DNA of 64,000 nt from NCBI RefSeq assembly GCF_040529335.1, contig NZ_CP159534.1, positions 4,960,001-5,024,000 of the forward strand. Direction: 5' to 3'. Positions within the stretch are counted from its first letter, which is position 1, and each line of letters begins with the position of its first letter. The DNA is from Streptomyces sp. HUAS MG91 (GTDB taxonomy: Bacteria > Actinomycetota > Actinomycetes > Streptomycetales > Streptomycetaceae). Shown piece by piece: positions 11,881 to 22,862 of the stretch. The notes under the pieces are model-generated. The model was given only the letters and a program-made list of their open reading frames with translations. It did no database searches and was not told the origin of the DNA. The translations under genes were made by a program, and so were the position numbers.

Positions 11881-14800
11881 ATGCAGCCGCAGCGGTCGAT
11901 CCGCAAGAGCCTGTCCGGTGTCGGACGCCTGGAGAACGCCTGGGCCGCCGCCCTGGAGGAGAGCGGCCCGTACCGCGCGCTCGCACGGATGCGGGACGTC
12001 CTCAAGGGGTTCGAGGAGCGGCCGGAGCAGGCGGCGCCGCTGTGGCTGCCGTTCCAGGAGTCGTTCCTGAGCGACCGGTTCCGCCCGCTGCTCACCGTCG
12101 ACGACCTGCGGCGCCTCGCCGCTCTCGGTGAGCGGCTTGCCGGGGAGGGCCGCGTCCGGCTGCACCTGACCTGGATCCCGCTGGCCCGCGCGGTACTGCG
12201 CCGCGCCTCCCCCGACGACCGGGCCTGGGGCATCGTCCTGCTCACCCGCCTCTACCGCGCCCCGCAGCCGGACGAGGAGGCGCGCGTCGCGGCGGCCGAG
12301 GCCCTGGTCGAGGCCGCCGCGGACAACGACTCGGCGCTCGACGTCTACGCCGACCTGCTCGGCCGGCACCCCCGGCCGCCCGCCACCGTCCTGAACCACG
12401 TACGACGGCTGCTCGCCACGGACTTCGACGACCCCGTCGCGCGCGTGGAGCGGGCCGCCGCGCTGGCCGCGCGCCTGTCCACGGCACGGCCCGGCGCCCC
12501 CGTCACCGACCGGGCGCTCGGCTTCGCGGCGCTCCTGCTGCACGGCCGCCCGGACGACGCCGTCCGGCACTTCGAGTCCGCCTGCCGCGCGGACCCCGCC
12601 GACCCGGTGGCCGTGCACGGCCTCGTCGCCGCCCATCTCCAGGCCGGCCGGTACCTTCGGGCGAGGGCGGCGGTCGCGGGCCGCGAGACCGGGCTGACCG
12701 TCCGCGTCTGGCAGATCGTCGACCTGTGCCGGACGCTGGCCTGGCTGGACGACGACACCCTCGTGACCGACGCCGCGCAGCAGCCGCTCGACGCGGCACG
12801 GCTCGCCGAGATCGAGGAGGGGCCGGACACCGCGCCCTGGGTGCGGTACGCGCTGGGACGCCGGCAGTTGCTCGAAGGGCGCGCGCGGGCGGCGGGCGAG
12901 ACGCTGACGGCGGTCGCCGCGGCCCACCCGCACCGCGCCGACCTCGCCTATCACGCGGCGTGGGCCCGGCTCCTGGACGGCCGCCGCCGGGAGGCCGCCG
13001 ACACGCTCGACGCCCTCGCCGCCACCGGCGCGGGCCTGTCGTGGCCGCTGCTCTGCCTGCTGCTCGACGCCGATCCCGACCGGGCCGTCCCGGCGGACGT
13101 CCAGGAGCGGCTCGTCGCCGGGGCGGGCGCGACCGCGCCCGTCGTGCGGGCCCGGCTGCGGATGGCGCAGGGACGGCTCCCCGCCGGGGACCTGCCCGAC
13201 TGGGACCGGCTCGACCTCGCCGGACACACCCTGCCGACCCGTCTCGAAGCGCTGCGCACGATGCTCGCCGCCGAGGTGCGGCGCGGGCGCCCGCACGAGG
13301 TGGACCGGCTCCTTCACCTGCCCCTCTTCCGACGGCTGCCGCGGGCCGAACAGCGGCTGTGGGAGGGCGTCGCGGCCCAGCCGGACGATCCGCACCGGGC
13401 CGTCCGGCTGCTCGTCGAGGCGCACGCCCTCGGCCGCGACCGGGCCGCCCAGGTCCGCGCCGCGGCCGAGCTGGGTGCCGGGAACCCGGCGGCGGTGCAC
13501 TCCCTGCTGGAGGGCGCGGTCGGGCGGGCCGCCGAGCTGCTGCGGGCGCGCGCCGAGATCCTCCTGGGCCGGACCCGTGCGGCCGAGCGGCGGCTGCTGG
13601 GCGAGGCCGTACGACATGTACCGCGCGCCCGCTACGAGTTGGGGCTCATCGGGCTGCACAGGGCGGCCCTGCACTGGGCGTCCGGTGCGGCCGAGGCGGC
13701 GCAGCAGGAAGCCGAGCAGGCCGCCGCCCGGCTCACCGACGCCGCGCTCACCGGGCAGGACGCGGTGCCGGCCGTGCCCCCGCACGCCCGCGAACTGGGC
13801 CAGGCCGCGCGGCTGCTCGCCGAGCGGGCGCTGTACCCCGGCCGGGGGCGCGCGCCGTGGCGGGTGGTGCGGCATCGGCCGCAGTACGCGCGCGTGCTGG
13901 GACTTGCCCAGTTGCTGGCCGAGCCGGAACACACCGAGCCGGTCCTCGCCGAAGCCCTGACCGAGTGGACCCCGCGTGACCAGGCGCCGGGGCTGGCCGC
14001 CGCCCTGGCCCGCGCCTGCGCCCTCGCCCCCGACCCGGATCCCGACCGGGCGGCGCTGCTCGCCGAGTTCCGCCGCCGCCACGCCCTGCCCGCGGTCCGG
14101 GACGGCGCCGACCCGCTGGCGGTGCTGACAGCGGCGGCGGAGGCGCTGGGCACGCAGGGGAGGGAGGCGGCGGTGCGGGTGTTGCGGGCGGAGGGCGGCT
14201 CTGGTGGGGCTGCTCGGGCTGATGGGGCGGCTGCCTCTGCAGGGGGCGCCGGGTCTGCCGGGCTCGCCGGGCGCACCGGGCCCACCGATCCCACCGCACC
14301 GCACCCCCCACGCCCCCCGGCCCCGGACGCGGTTCCCGGTGGGCCCGACCGGCGGGGCGCGGGGGTCGCGCAGGACGACCCCGCACGGCAGGCCACCGAG
14401 TTCCTGGCGCATGTTCTGGAGGGCGGGGCCGGGCGCGGGCTGCCCGCGGCGGAGGGGCTGCCCGGGCTCACGGCGCCGTTGCTGACCGCGCAGGCCGCCG
14501 CCCTGGCCGGCGCCGACCTGGCGGGCGCGGCGACCGTGCTCACGCAGGGCCTCGCCGACCTCGATCCGCGCGACTTCGCGGGACTGCTCGACCTCGGCGC
14601 CGTGGTGCCCGCCCTGTGCGCCAGGGTCGCCCGCGCCAAGCGGCGCGACGCCCGCACCGACGCCCTGGCCGGCATCGTCCGGGCCCAGGCGACCGCCCTC
14701 CTCACGTCCGACGGCACCGCGCGAGCGGCCGGGCCGCAGCCCACCGCCCCCACCCTCCACACCCTCGCCCACTGCGCGGTGGCCCTCGGCGACCACGCCA

Positions 14801-16527
14801 CCGCCGACGACCTGTGGCAGCGCGTCCTCGCGACAGCGGCGCCCGAGGCCCCCGAACGCGCGCAGTACGGCGCCTATCTGTGCCACCGCGCGGTCACCGT
14901 CCACGCGGCCGGGGACACGGCCACCGCCGTCACCCTGCTGCACCGGGCGGCCCGGCACCTCCCCGCCGAGCACCCCGTCCACCACCACCTGGCGAACCTG
15001 GTCCGCGACGACCGCGTGGACGCCCTGCTCACCGCCCTGTTCCCCGGCGCCGTGCCCGACTTCGAGCGGCGCGGCCGGTACCGCGTCATCGAGGACGCGG
15101 CGGAGCCCTACCCGGCTCTGTGGCGCGCACTGGAGCGCGACGAACCGGCCGCCATACTCCGCGAACTGGCTGCCCTGCTCGACATCGGCGACCCCGACGA
15201 CCTGGCCCTGCCGCACACCCTCGCCGTCCTGCACCGCGAGGAGGCCCTGGCCGCCCTGGCCCGCACCGGCGTCCCCGGCCCCGAACTCACCGCGGCCACC
15301 GCCCTGTGGACCCTCCTCCTCGCCCACCCGGCGTTCTGGGAGCACGCGCGCGTGTCCGACGAGACGGCCGCCGCGGAACTGCGCCGCGACCTCACCGACG
15401 AACTCCTGGGCCTGCACCGGTTGCACGGCGCCCGCGCCCTCGACGCCGGCCGCCCGGCCGACCTCGCCGCCCAACTGCGTGCTCTGAGAGCCGTACACAA
15501 AGGTCCCCGCGCCACCCGGGCCCTCCTCGCCGGCGGGCCGCTCGCGGCGGCGGTGCCCGACGGGGTGGACCCGGACCTGTTCGCCGCCGCGGCCGCGCGC
15601 GCGGGCCGGCTGCTCGACGACTGGGCCGCAGATCTGGTGCGCACGGCGACCGAGCGGGTCGACGACCCGGCCGCGGTCGAGGGCCTGCCCGTGGGCGTCG
15701 ACCGCGACTACGAGGCGGGCATCCGGCTCCTGGACACCGCCATCCAGCACGGCTTCGCACCGGTGCCCGTGCTCTGTGCCGCTCTGGAGTGGCACAACCA
15801 GTGGCAGTTCGGCCTGTACCGGCTCAGCGACTGGGACGCCGTGCGCGCGATCCTGGCCAGGGCGATCCCGTACGCGGATCAGCTCGCCGGGCTGGCCACC
15901 CCCCACCGCCCCCACCTGAAGGAGAACCAGGTCCTCGGCTTCCACTTCCTGGAGCGCGGCCTGCTCAACGGGCGCAACGCGGAGGCGGTCCGCTTCCTGG
16001 AGCAGGCCGAGGAGTGGGACCCGGGCAACCAGGAGGTGGGCCGGTTCCTCGCGTCGCGCCGCGCGGACCTCGTGTTCGTCCCCGTACGGGATCACAACAC
16101 CGCCGCCCGCTACGACGAGGCGCTGGCCCTCCTCGACACGATCCCCGACACCGAGGACGTCCACAGCACCCACGTCCAGCTGCGGGTCAACGCCCTCTAC
16201 GGCAAGGGCAAGCGCGAGCTGAGAGAGCGCGACTTCGACGTCGCCGAGCGGTGCCTGCGCGAGGTCCTCGTCCTCGCCCCCGAGGTCACCGACGACCCCA
16301 AGCTCGTACCGGACACCAACCAGGCCCTGTCCGCGCTGCTCAACAACCGCGCGGTGGTCTTCATCAACGCGGCCAACGCGGCACCGGAGGGCGACACCGA
16401 GGCGCTGCTCGGCCTGGTCGCCGCGAAGCCCCTGCTGCGCGAGGCCCTCGATCTCAACCCCGCCAACACGACCGCCGGGGAGAACCTGACCCGTGCGGAG
16501 GAGATGATCAGGAGATTCCTGAAATGA
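11881..16527 (+). CDS. Giant TPR-like helical repeat protein of the chaperone operon
   Basis: A 1548-residue Ala/Arg/Leu-rich protein without a recognisable enzyme domain. Repeated helix pairs such as FESACRADPADPVAVHGLVAAHLQAGRY, LLEGRARAAGETLTAVAAAHPHRADLAYHAAW and FLEQAEEWDPGNQEVGRFL near the C terminus have tetratricopeptide character over much of the length. A Gly/Ala/Pro-rich, probably disordered linker lies around residues 770-840. The last ~80 residues (EALDLNPANTTAGENLTRAEEMI) look like regular TPRs. No signal peptide or membrane helix is seen. It begins 3 bases after the kinase stop and overlaps the next gene by 4 bases (ATGA). A scaffold that brings clients or partners to the Hsp70/ClpB pair is the simplest reading; I do not recognise the family. 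Confidence 0.75.
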   Translation: MQPQRSIRKSLSGVGRLENAWAAALEESGPYRALARMRDVLKGFEERPEQAAPLWLPFQESFLSDRFRPLLTVDDLRRLAALGERLAGEGRVRLHLTWIPLARAVLRRASPDDRAWGIVLLTRLYRAPQPDEEARVAAAEALVEAAADNDSALDVYADLLGRHPRPPATVLNHVRRLLATDFDDPVARVERAAALAARLSTARPGAPVTDRALGFAALLLHGRPDDAVRHFESACRADPADPVAVHGLVAAHLQAGRYLRARAAVAGRETGLTVRVWQIVDLCRTLAWLDDDTLVTDAAQQPLDAARLAEIEEGPDTAPWVRYALGRRQLLEGRARAAGETLTAVAAAHPHRADLAYHAAWARLLDGRRREAADTLDALAATGAGLSWPLLCLLLDADPDRAVPADVQERLVAGAGATAPVVRARLRMAQGRLPAGDLPDWDRLDLAGHTLPTRLEALRTMLAAEVRRGRPHEVDRLLHLPLFRRLPRAEQRLWEGVAAQPDDPHRAVRLLVEAHALGRDRAAQVRAAAELGAGNPAAVHSLLEGAVGRAAELLRARAEILLGRTRAAERRLLGEAVRHVPRARYELGLIGLHRAALHWASGAAEAAQQEAEQAAARLTDAALTGQDAVPAVPPHARELGQAARLLAERALYPGRGRAPWRVVRHRPQYARVLGLAQLLAEPEHTEPVLAEALTEWTPRDQAPGLAAALARACALAPDPDPDRAALLAEFRRRHALPAVRDGADPLAVLTAAAEALGTQGREAAVRVLRAEGGSGGAARADGAAASAGGAGSAGLAGRTGPTDPTAPHPPRPPAPDAVPGGPDRRGAGVAQDDPARQATEFLAHVLEGGAGRGLPAAEGLPGLTAPLLTAQAAALAGADLAGAATVLTQGLADLDPRDFAGLLDLGAVVPALCARVARAKRRDARTDALAGIVRAQATALLTSDGTARAAGPQPTAPTLHTLAHCAVALGDHATADDLWQRVLATAAPEAPERAQYGAYLCHRAVTVHAAGDTATAVTLLHRAARHLPAEHPVHHHLANLVRDDRVDALLTALFPGAVPDFERRGRYRVIEDAAEPYPALWRALERDEPAAILRELAALLDIGDPDDLALPHTLAVLHREEALAALARTGVPGPELTAATALWTLLLAHPAFWEHARVSDETAAAELRRDLTDELLGLHRLHGARALDAGRPADLAAQLRALRAVHKGPRATRALLAGGPLAAAVPDGVDPDLFAAAAARAGRLLDDWAADLVRTATERVDDPAAVEGLPVGVDRDYEAGIRLLDTAIQHGFAPVPVLCAALEWHNQWQFGLYRLSDWDAVRAILARAIPYADQLAGLATPHRPHLKENQVLGFHFLERGLLNGRNAEAVRFLEQAEEWDPGNQEVGRFLASRRADLVFVPVRDHNTAARYDEALALLDTIPDTEDVHSTHVQLRVNALYGKGKRELRERDFDVAERCLREVLVLAPEVTDDPKLVPDTNQALSALLNNRAVVFINAANAAPEGDTEALLGLVAAKPLLREALDLNPANTTAGENLTRAEEMIRRFLK

Positions 16528-16947
16528 GCACGGCAGACCGTCGCCCCAATCCCTTCCACGTCCTCGCGCTGCCCTCCGACGCCGACGAACAGAGCATCGT
16601 CGAGCGGGCCGAGGACGGCATCCGCACGGCCGGCAGCGAGCAGGAACGCGCCCTGTACGACTGGGCGATGCGCGAGCTGATCGGGCATCCGCGCACCCGG
16701 CAGCGCCATGCGCTGACCGAACCGCCGGGCACGGGTTACCGGGACCGCGCCTGGGACGCGTTCGTGCGGCGCCACCGGGCGAACCCGGCCGATCTGCGCG
16801 GCCACCGCCTCACCCCCGACGCCTTCGACCTGCCGTCCGCCGTACGGCGCGTCGTACGGGAACTGCACCGGCCCCTACCCGACGCGGCGCGGGCCGCCCT
16901 GGAGCGCCCGGCGCCGGACGCCCCCGGCTCGGAACTGGAGGCCCGCG

Positions 16948-16964
<17 letters not shown>
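16524..16964 (+). CDS. J-domain-like small protein lacking HPD
   Basis: A 146-residue protein. The start NPFHVLALPSDADEQSIVERA resembles helix I of DnaJ domains (xPYxVLGLPxxAxxxEI), and ALYDWAMRELIGHPRTRQRHAL resembles the last helix ending in the usual NPxxRxxYD region. The middle helix and the HPD tripeptide that stimulates Hsp70 are missing, so it is at best a degenerate J protein. The remaining residues are Arg- and Pro-rich. It overlaps the genes on both sides (ATGA with the TPR gene, 17 bases with the next gene). Its place next to GrpE-like and Hsp70 genes supports a co-chaperone role, but the fold assignment needs a structure prediction. Confidence 0.6.
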
Positions 16965-17690
<726 letters not shown>

Positions 17691-17694
<4 letters not shown>

Positions 17695-20333
17695 CGCAGC
17701 AGATCGTGAGCAAAGCCGTCGGGATCGATCTCGGCACGACCAACAGCGCCGTCGCGGTGATGGACCCCGCCGACGGCGACATCGTCATCCACCGCGACCC
17801 GGTCACGAAGTCGTCCACGACGCCGAGCTGCGTATGGCGTTCCCCGGCCGGCGGCGAGCCGGTCGTGGGACGCAAGGCGTACGCCCGCAAGGGCAGCACC
17901 CCGGAGCCGGTCACCTCGGTGAAGCGCCTGATGGGCACGCGGACGACCGTGGACCTCGGCGGTGAGCGGCGCACCCCTCAGCAGGTGTCGGCGGCGATCC
18001 TGGCCGAGATGAAGCGGCAGATCGAGGCCGACGTCGCGGCGTTCGACACCGAGGGCGTGCGCTGGATCGTCGACCGGGCCGTCGTCACCGTCCCGGCCTA
18101 CTTCGACCAGCCCCAGATCGACGCCACGCGCGAGGCGGCCGAACAGGCGGGCCTCGAAGTGCTCGGCCTCCTCCACGAGCCCACCGCCGCCGCCAGCCAC
18201 TACTGCTGGCGCACGGCGACGCAGAACGGCACGTTCCTCGTCTACGACCTGGGCGGCGGCACCTTCGACGTCAGCGTCCTGCGCTGCACCGCAGGCACCT
18301 TCGAAGTCCTCGGCATCAGCGGCAACAACCGCCTCGGCGGCGACGACATCGACGCCGCCATGGCCCGCCACCTGCAAAAGATGCTCCAGGCGGACGGCTA
18401 CGCGCTCGACCTCGCCCCCGAGAAGGACCCCGAGGACGCGCTGCGCTTCAGCCAGCTGAAGATCCTCGCCGAGGGCGCCAAGAAAGCCCTGTCCGAGCGC
18501 ACCGACTACATCCTGCGCGACACCGGCCGCCTCACCGACCAGCAGGGCGAGCCGGTCGTCATCGAGACCCTGCTGGAGCGGGCCGAACTCGACGCCGTGG
18601 CACGCCCGTTCATCGAGCGCACCTTCACCTACTGCGACGAGGCCATCGCCCGCGCCACCGACCGGGCCGGCATCACCCTCGCCGACGTCGACCACATCAT
18701 CCTCGCGGGCGGCTCCACCCACATGCCGCTGGTCCGCCAGATGGTCACCGACGAACTGTGCGGCACCGCCGCGCCCGGCTCCCCGCGCACGATCAGAGCG
18801 GCCTGCGCGGGCCCGGTGTACGAGCAGGTCGACACGGTCGTCGCCCTCGGCGCGGCCGTCCGCGCGGCAGCCGTCGGCGGCCTCTCCGTCTACGACGCGG
18901 AGCGCACCGTCCGCGTCTCCTTCCACGGCACCGCCACCACCGGCCGCGCCACCACCTCCGTCGGCGGCACCGTGAAGGCGCTGACCGACGGCCTCGACCT
19001 CACCGACGGCCAGGTCCGGCTCACCACGGCCGGCTTCGAGGACCAGGCCGACCTCTCCGCCGAGGGCGCCTTCGCCTTCCGCGACGTCCCCGTGCAGCCC
19101 GACGCCGAGTCGAGCCTCACCTTCGAGGTCTACGACGCCTACGGCGACCTGCGCGCCACGGCCGGCCGCCAGCTCGCCCACACCTCGGGCGAACAGCGCC
19201 CGACCGGCGGCACCGGCGGCGCCGCGATCACCGCCAAGGCCGTCCTCATGGAGGTCGACTACGGCGACGGCCGCACCGGCCGCGAAGAACTCGTACCGGC
19301 GATGCAACAACTCCCGTACGAGCGGCCGTTCGAGTTCGCGCACCCGGGCAAGGAGCGCGTCGAGCTGCGCCTCTTCCAGCAGAGCGTGCCCATCCAGGTG
19401 ATCACCGTCCTCGTACCGTCGTCGACCCCGCGCGGCACGGCGATCCACCTCAACGTCGCCATGTACGAGAACGCCGCGATCGCCGTCCGCGGCTCCATCG
19501 GCGAGATCTCCTTCGACGTCCCCATCGAACTGCCCGTCGAGCGCGAGATGCCGAGCGAGGCGGAGACCGCGGCGCTCTACCAGCGGTTCAAGGAGAACCT
19601 CGGCTATCTCGCGGCCGGCCCGCAGAACACGGCGAAGGCCCAGTGGGCGATGGCCGAGCGCGCCTTCCAGGAGGCCAAGGAGAGCGGTGACGTGCCCGGC
19701 GCCGTGCACGAGTTCCGCGAACTGGAGCAGATCGCCGACGCGGTGTCGCGCTCCGGCGGCGAACTCCAGCCGCCCAAGCGCGACTTCGACGACCTCGTCG
19801 CCGACTGCCAGGGCCTGCACGCCCACCTGGTGGAGAACGGCGTGCCGGAGGGCAAGACCTTCGACGCCCCCGAGATCGCCCGCGGCATCGAGGAGCAGCG
19901 GCTGCGCGGCGAGCAGGCGCACGCGGCCGGCGACCAGCGCGCGTACGGCGAGGTCATCCAGCGACTGCAACGCGTCTTCGGCTACTTGCAGGGCCTGATG
20001 CGCAGCGAGCGGACGGCCGCCGAGATCCCGCCCGCGGTCCGCGCGAGCGCCCAGTTGCAGGCCGACCTCAGGGGCACCGAGGAGCTGATCCGGGTGGCCG
20101 AGGCCACCGGCCGCACCGCCGAGTCCCGCGAACTGTCCGACATCCACCACAAGCTGCGCCTGCAAGAGGCCAGGATCGCGGCCGACCCGGAGGGCGTGCT
20201 GCGCGACATCAGCAGGACGAACGCCCGGCTGCGCCAGCTCGCCCGGATACTGATCGACGTCGACGGCGGCAGCGACTACGGCGTCCCGATCCTCCTCCAG
20301 GGCGGCGGCCCCGGCCAGGGGAGGCACCAGTGA
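17691..20333 (+). CDS. Hsp70 (DnaK-like) ATPase with extended helical C terminus
   Basis: An 880-residue Hsp70 homologue, much longer than DnaK (~620). The ATPase domain (about 1-390) is complete: phosphate-1 loop GIDLGTTNSAVAV, the Lys in SVKRLMGT, VTVPAYFDQPQIDATREAAEQAGL, phosphate-2 loop VYDLGGGTFDVSVL and adenosine loop LAGGSTHMPLV. A beta-rich substrate-binding-like region follows (to ~560), but the GAAxQ segment of true DnaK is changed, and the last ~300 residues are helical and do not match the DnaK lid. So it is a specialised Hsp70 and not the housekeeping chaperone. ATG 17691 overlaps the GrpE-like stop; the end overlaps the next gene by 4 bases. It is likely the core of this island with the GrpE-like, J-like and ClpB-like proteins. 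Confidence 0.9.
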
Positions 20334-20800
20334 CGGCGCCCGTGACACCGGCGGCCGCCCCGGCCGTCGCGGTCGTCTGCCCGATCCCGCGCTGCCGCAC
20401 GCACAACGACGCGGCGGCCGAGAGCTGCGGCCGCTGCGGCACCCCGCTGCGCGCGTACGTGCGTCTGGGCGCGCACACCGCACGGCTGTTCAACGACGGT
20501 CTCGCGGCCGCCCGGGACGGCGACTTCGCGGCGGCCCGCGACCGGTTCGCGGCGATCGTGCACTGGTGCCCGCACGACGCGGAGGCCCGCAGCGCGCTCG
20601 GCCTGGCCTGCTACGAGCTGGGAGACACGGCCGAGGCCCGCCGCCAGTGGCAGCAGACCGCGGCCCGCCGCCCGCAGGACCGGACGGCCCGCGCGGGCCT
20701 CGCGCTCCTGGACACCGCCGACATGAGCGCCGCCGTGGCGGATCCGCCCGACGAGGGCGTGGCTAGTGCGGATCCGCCGCGTCCCGCAGCGCCTGAATGA
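20330..20800 (+). CDS. Zinc-ribbon plus TPR small protein
   Basis: A 156-residue protein, last gene of the chaperone operon. Residues 17-36 contain CPIPRCRTHN and CGRCGTPL, a four-Cys zinc ribbon. It is followed by TPR-like helices (FNDGLAAARDGDFAAARDRFAAIVHWCP and AEARSALGLACYELGDTAEARRQWQQ). The C terminus is acidic and Pro-rich. The GTG start overlaps the Hsp70 stop (GTGA) with GGGGAGG ahead. Its last 38 bases overlap the 3' end of the convergent CHAT gene. A client or partner adaptor for the Hsp70 is plausible, by context only. Confidence 0.75.
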   Translation: MTAPVTPAAAPAVAVVCPIPRCRTHNDAAAESCGRCGTPLRAYVRLGAHTARLFNDGLAAARDGDFAAARDRFAAIVHWCPHDAEARSALGLACYELGDTAEARRQWQQTAARRPQDRTARAGLALLDTADMSAAVADPPDEGVASADPPRPAAPE

Positions 20801-22862
20801 GCAGTTCCGGCTCCACGCCCAGCTTGTGCAGCAGCTTGCGGGCCGTGGAGTCCTCGTCGGCGAGGAGCTCGATGAGCAGCGCCTCCTCGCCGACGGGCGT
20901 GCCGGTCTCCGCCGCCTGCGAGGTCAGCCGCTCCAGCTTGTCGCGGGTGCGCCCGTAGAACTCGCTGGGCCGCGGCCGCCCGAGCCGGGCCATCCGGCGG
21001 TACGCCTCCCGGCCCTCCTCGCCCTGCTCGGCGAGCGCCCCGCGCAGCACATCGCTGCCCGCCACCGCGAACGCCTGCAACAGCAGACTCGTACTGATCC
21101 GCTTCTCGCCGGTCGCCGCGAGCAGCCGCGCGCTGCGCACCGCCGCTGCGGCCCCCGGCCCCAGCGCGGTCAGATCGAGCCGCCGCTCCTCCTCGTCGGC
21201 CCGCTCGCCGGCCGGCATCGTGGGGGAGAGCAGCCGCTCCGGCCGCACTCCGCACACCTTCAGCAGCTCCGCGCAGTTGCCGCCGCCGGTGTCCAGGAAC
21301 GCCTGCGCGATGTCGTCGACCCCGACGGTGTCCCGCCCGGCGGCGACGGCGGCCGCGTCGGCGCCCTCGACGACCCGGGCGATGGTGTCGGAGAAGGCGA
21401 TCCGCCCGCTGCCGTTCCGCGTGGCCCGGTCCTGGGCCGGGTCCTTGACGGCCGTATCCCCGGCCCGGGACGAGCCCGTACCGCCTGTAGCGCTCGTCGC
21501 GCTCGTCGACGTGTCCCCGCCACTCGCGGACGCGGCACCGTCGCTGGCCGGCGCATAGCTCTGCACCTGTTCCAGCATTGTCGTCAGCTGCTGGAGCCGC
21601 CGCGACCCGATCCGCACGACGGCCCGCTCGCGCACCTCGTCCGTGTCGAGCAGCGCGGTGAGCAGGTCGACCGAGGTGATCAGCCCCCGCATGGCCCCGA
21701 ACCGCCGTGCCTTGCGCAGCAGTTCGGCGGCCTGCGGCGAGTACCGCAGCCGCTGCCGCGCGTCGCCGGGCGGCGACGGGTGCGGCGGCGCGTCGTCCAC
21801 CGCGGTGATCTTCACGCTCGGATCCCCGTACAGCACGAACGACGCCCAGGTCCCGTCCCCGGCCCCGGCCAGCTCCGCCCGCGCCCCGCGCACCGCGGCC
21901 CCGGCCTCCGACTGCTCGCTGAGCTGCTGGTAGAAGGCCTCCGCGAATCTCAGGGCGCTCGCGTCGCCCACCGGAGTGCGCGTCCCGACCACGGTCTTGG
22001 CCCCCATCAGCATGAACGACATGCAGGCGTTCATGGTCGTCGCGGCCTGCGCGAGCGCGCGGGAGCCGGGTTCGAGGGTCGCCGACGCGGTCGTGCACCC
22101 GTTCACGAACACGATCGGCGGGGCGCCCCGTCTGGCCAGCGGCTGGAGCGCGTCGAGCCCGATGAACTTCCGGTCGTGCACCATCAGCCCGGCGGCGTCC
22201 GGCTCGCCCGACACATGCCCCGAGAAGTGGAACAGGTCGTACGGACGGACCTTGTCGGCCAGCTCCCCGACGACCCGCGTCATGCTCGCCTCGGCCCCGC
22301 TCAGCACAGTGCACTCCACACCCCGCCCGGTCAGCCACGCGCTGATCCGCGCGATCTCCTCGCGGGCGGAGGCCAGGTCCCCGAGGGTGTCGCCGACCAC
22401 GAGCGCCCGCCGGATCCGGTCGCTGCTGCGCCCGTCGACGACGAACCCCTCGACCTTGGCGCGGCGCCCGATGTCGTGCGTGAGCCCGAGGAACTCGTCC
22501 TCGTCGTGCAGCAGTTCCCACGGTACGAGCGTCTCGTTGCTCTGCACCAGCAGCGGCCCGGTGGCCTCCCGCAGCCGCCGTACGAGGTCGAGCCGGCCGG
22601 TCTGCGGGAACAGGGCGTCGTACAACTGCCCGCCCAGCCGCACCAGTTCCTCCCGCAGCGCGTCCGCACCGTCGGGCTCGGCGCACTTCACGGCCGAGTC
22701 GATCTCCTTGCAGAGCCCCTTGACCAGGTCCTGGCTGACCGGAACGGTGTGCTCCTGCTCCAGCGGGCCGACCAGCGACCCGTCCCCCGAGCGGAGTTCG
22801 TACGAGTACTGGGTGCGGCCGGGCCGCGGCTCGGTGACCCGCACCTGGAGGGTCGTCATCAT
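20763..22862 (-). CDS. CHAT-domain protease fused to Clp-N-like repeats
   Basis: A 699-residue protein. Residues ~100-360 form a CHAT (caspase HetF-associated with TPRs) peptidase: PWELLHD (114-120), the catalytic His in FHFSGHV (H216) and the catalytic Cys in FVNGCTTAS (C256), then SFVLYGDP. The rest has four helical segments like Clp N-terminal repeats, for example LLRKARRFGAMRGLITSVDLL and LDRLTSQ-type helices with GTPVGEEALLIELLADEDSTARKLLHKLG at the end. The same type of repeat heads the ClpB-like protein of the facing operon, which suggests a shared adaptor or direct contact. The two-Met start at 22862 overlaps the stop of the EACC1-like gene by 4 bases. The gene converges on the chaperone operon. 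CHAT proteases serve as effectors in several bacterial immune systems. Confidence 0.88.
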   Translation of the reverse strand: MMTTLQVRVTEPRPGRTQYSYELRSGDGSLVGPLEQEHTVPVSQDLVKGLCKEIDSAVKCAEPDGADALREELVRLGGQLYDALFPQTGRLDLVRRLREATGPLLVQSNETLVPWELLHDEDEFLGLTHDIGRRAKVEGFVVDGRSSDRIRRALVVGDTLGDLASAREEIARISAWLTGRGVECTVLSGAEASMTRVVGELADKVRPYDLFHFSGHVSGEPDAAGLMVHDRKFIGLDALQPLARRGAPPIVFVNGCTTASATLEPGSRALAQAATTMNACMSFMLMGAKTVVGTRTPVGDASALRFAEAFYQQLSEQSEAGAAVRGARAELAGAGDGTWASFVLYGDPSVKITAVDDAPPHPSPPGDARQRLRYSPQAAELLRKARRFGAMRGLITSVDLLTALLDTDEVRERAVVRIGSRRLQQLTTMLEQVQSYAPASDGAASASGGDTSTSATSATGGTGSSRAGDTAVKDPAQDRATRNGSGRIAFSDTIARVVEGADAAAVAAGRDTVGVDDIAQAFLDTGGGNCAELLKVCGVRPERLLSPTMPAGERADEEERRLDLTALGPGAAAAVRSARLLAATGEKRISTSLLLQAFAVAGSDVLRGALAEQGEEGREAYRRMARLGRPRPSEFYGRTRDKLERLTSQAAETGTPVGEEALLIELLADEDSTARKLLHKLGVEPELLIQALRDAADPH

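Noticed and set aside
11647..16173. 1508-codon minus-strand frame opposite the TPR gene
   Set aside because: Gly/Val/Arg-rich composition of a frame shadow; the + strand frame has repeat structure and coupled starts.
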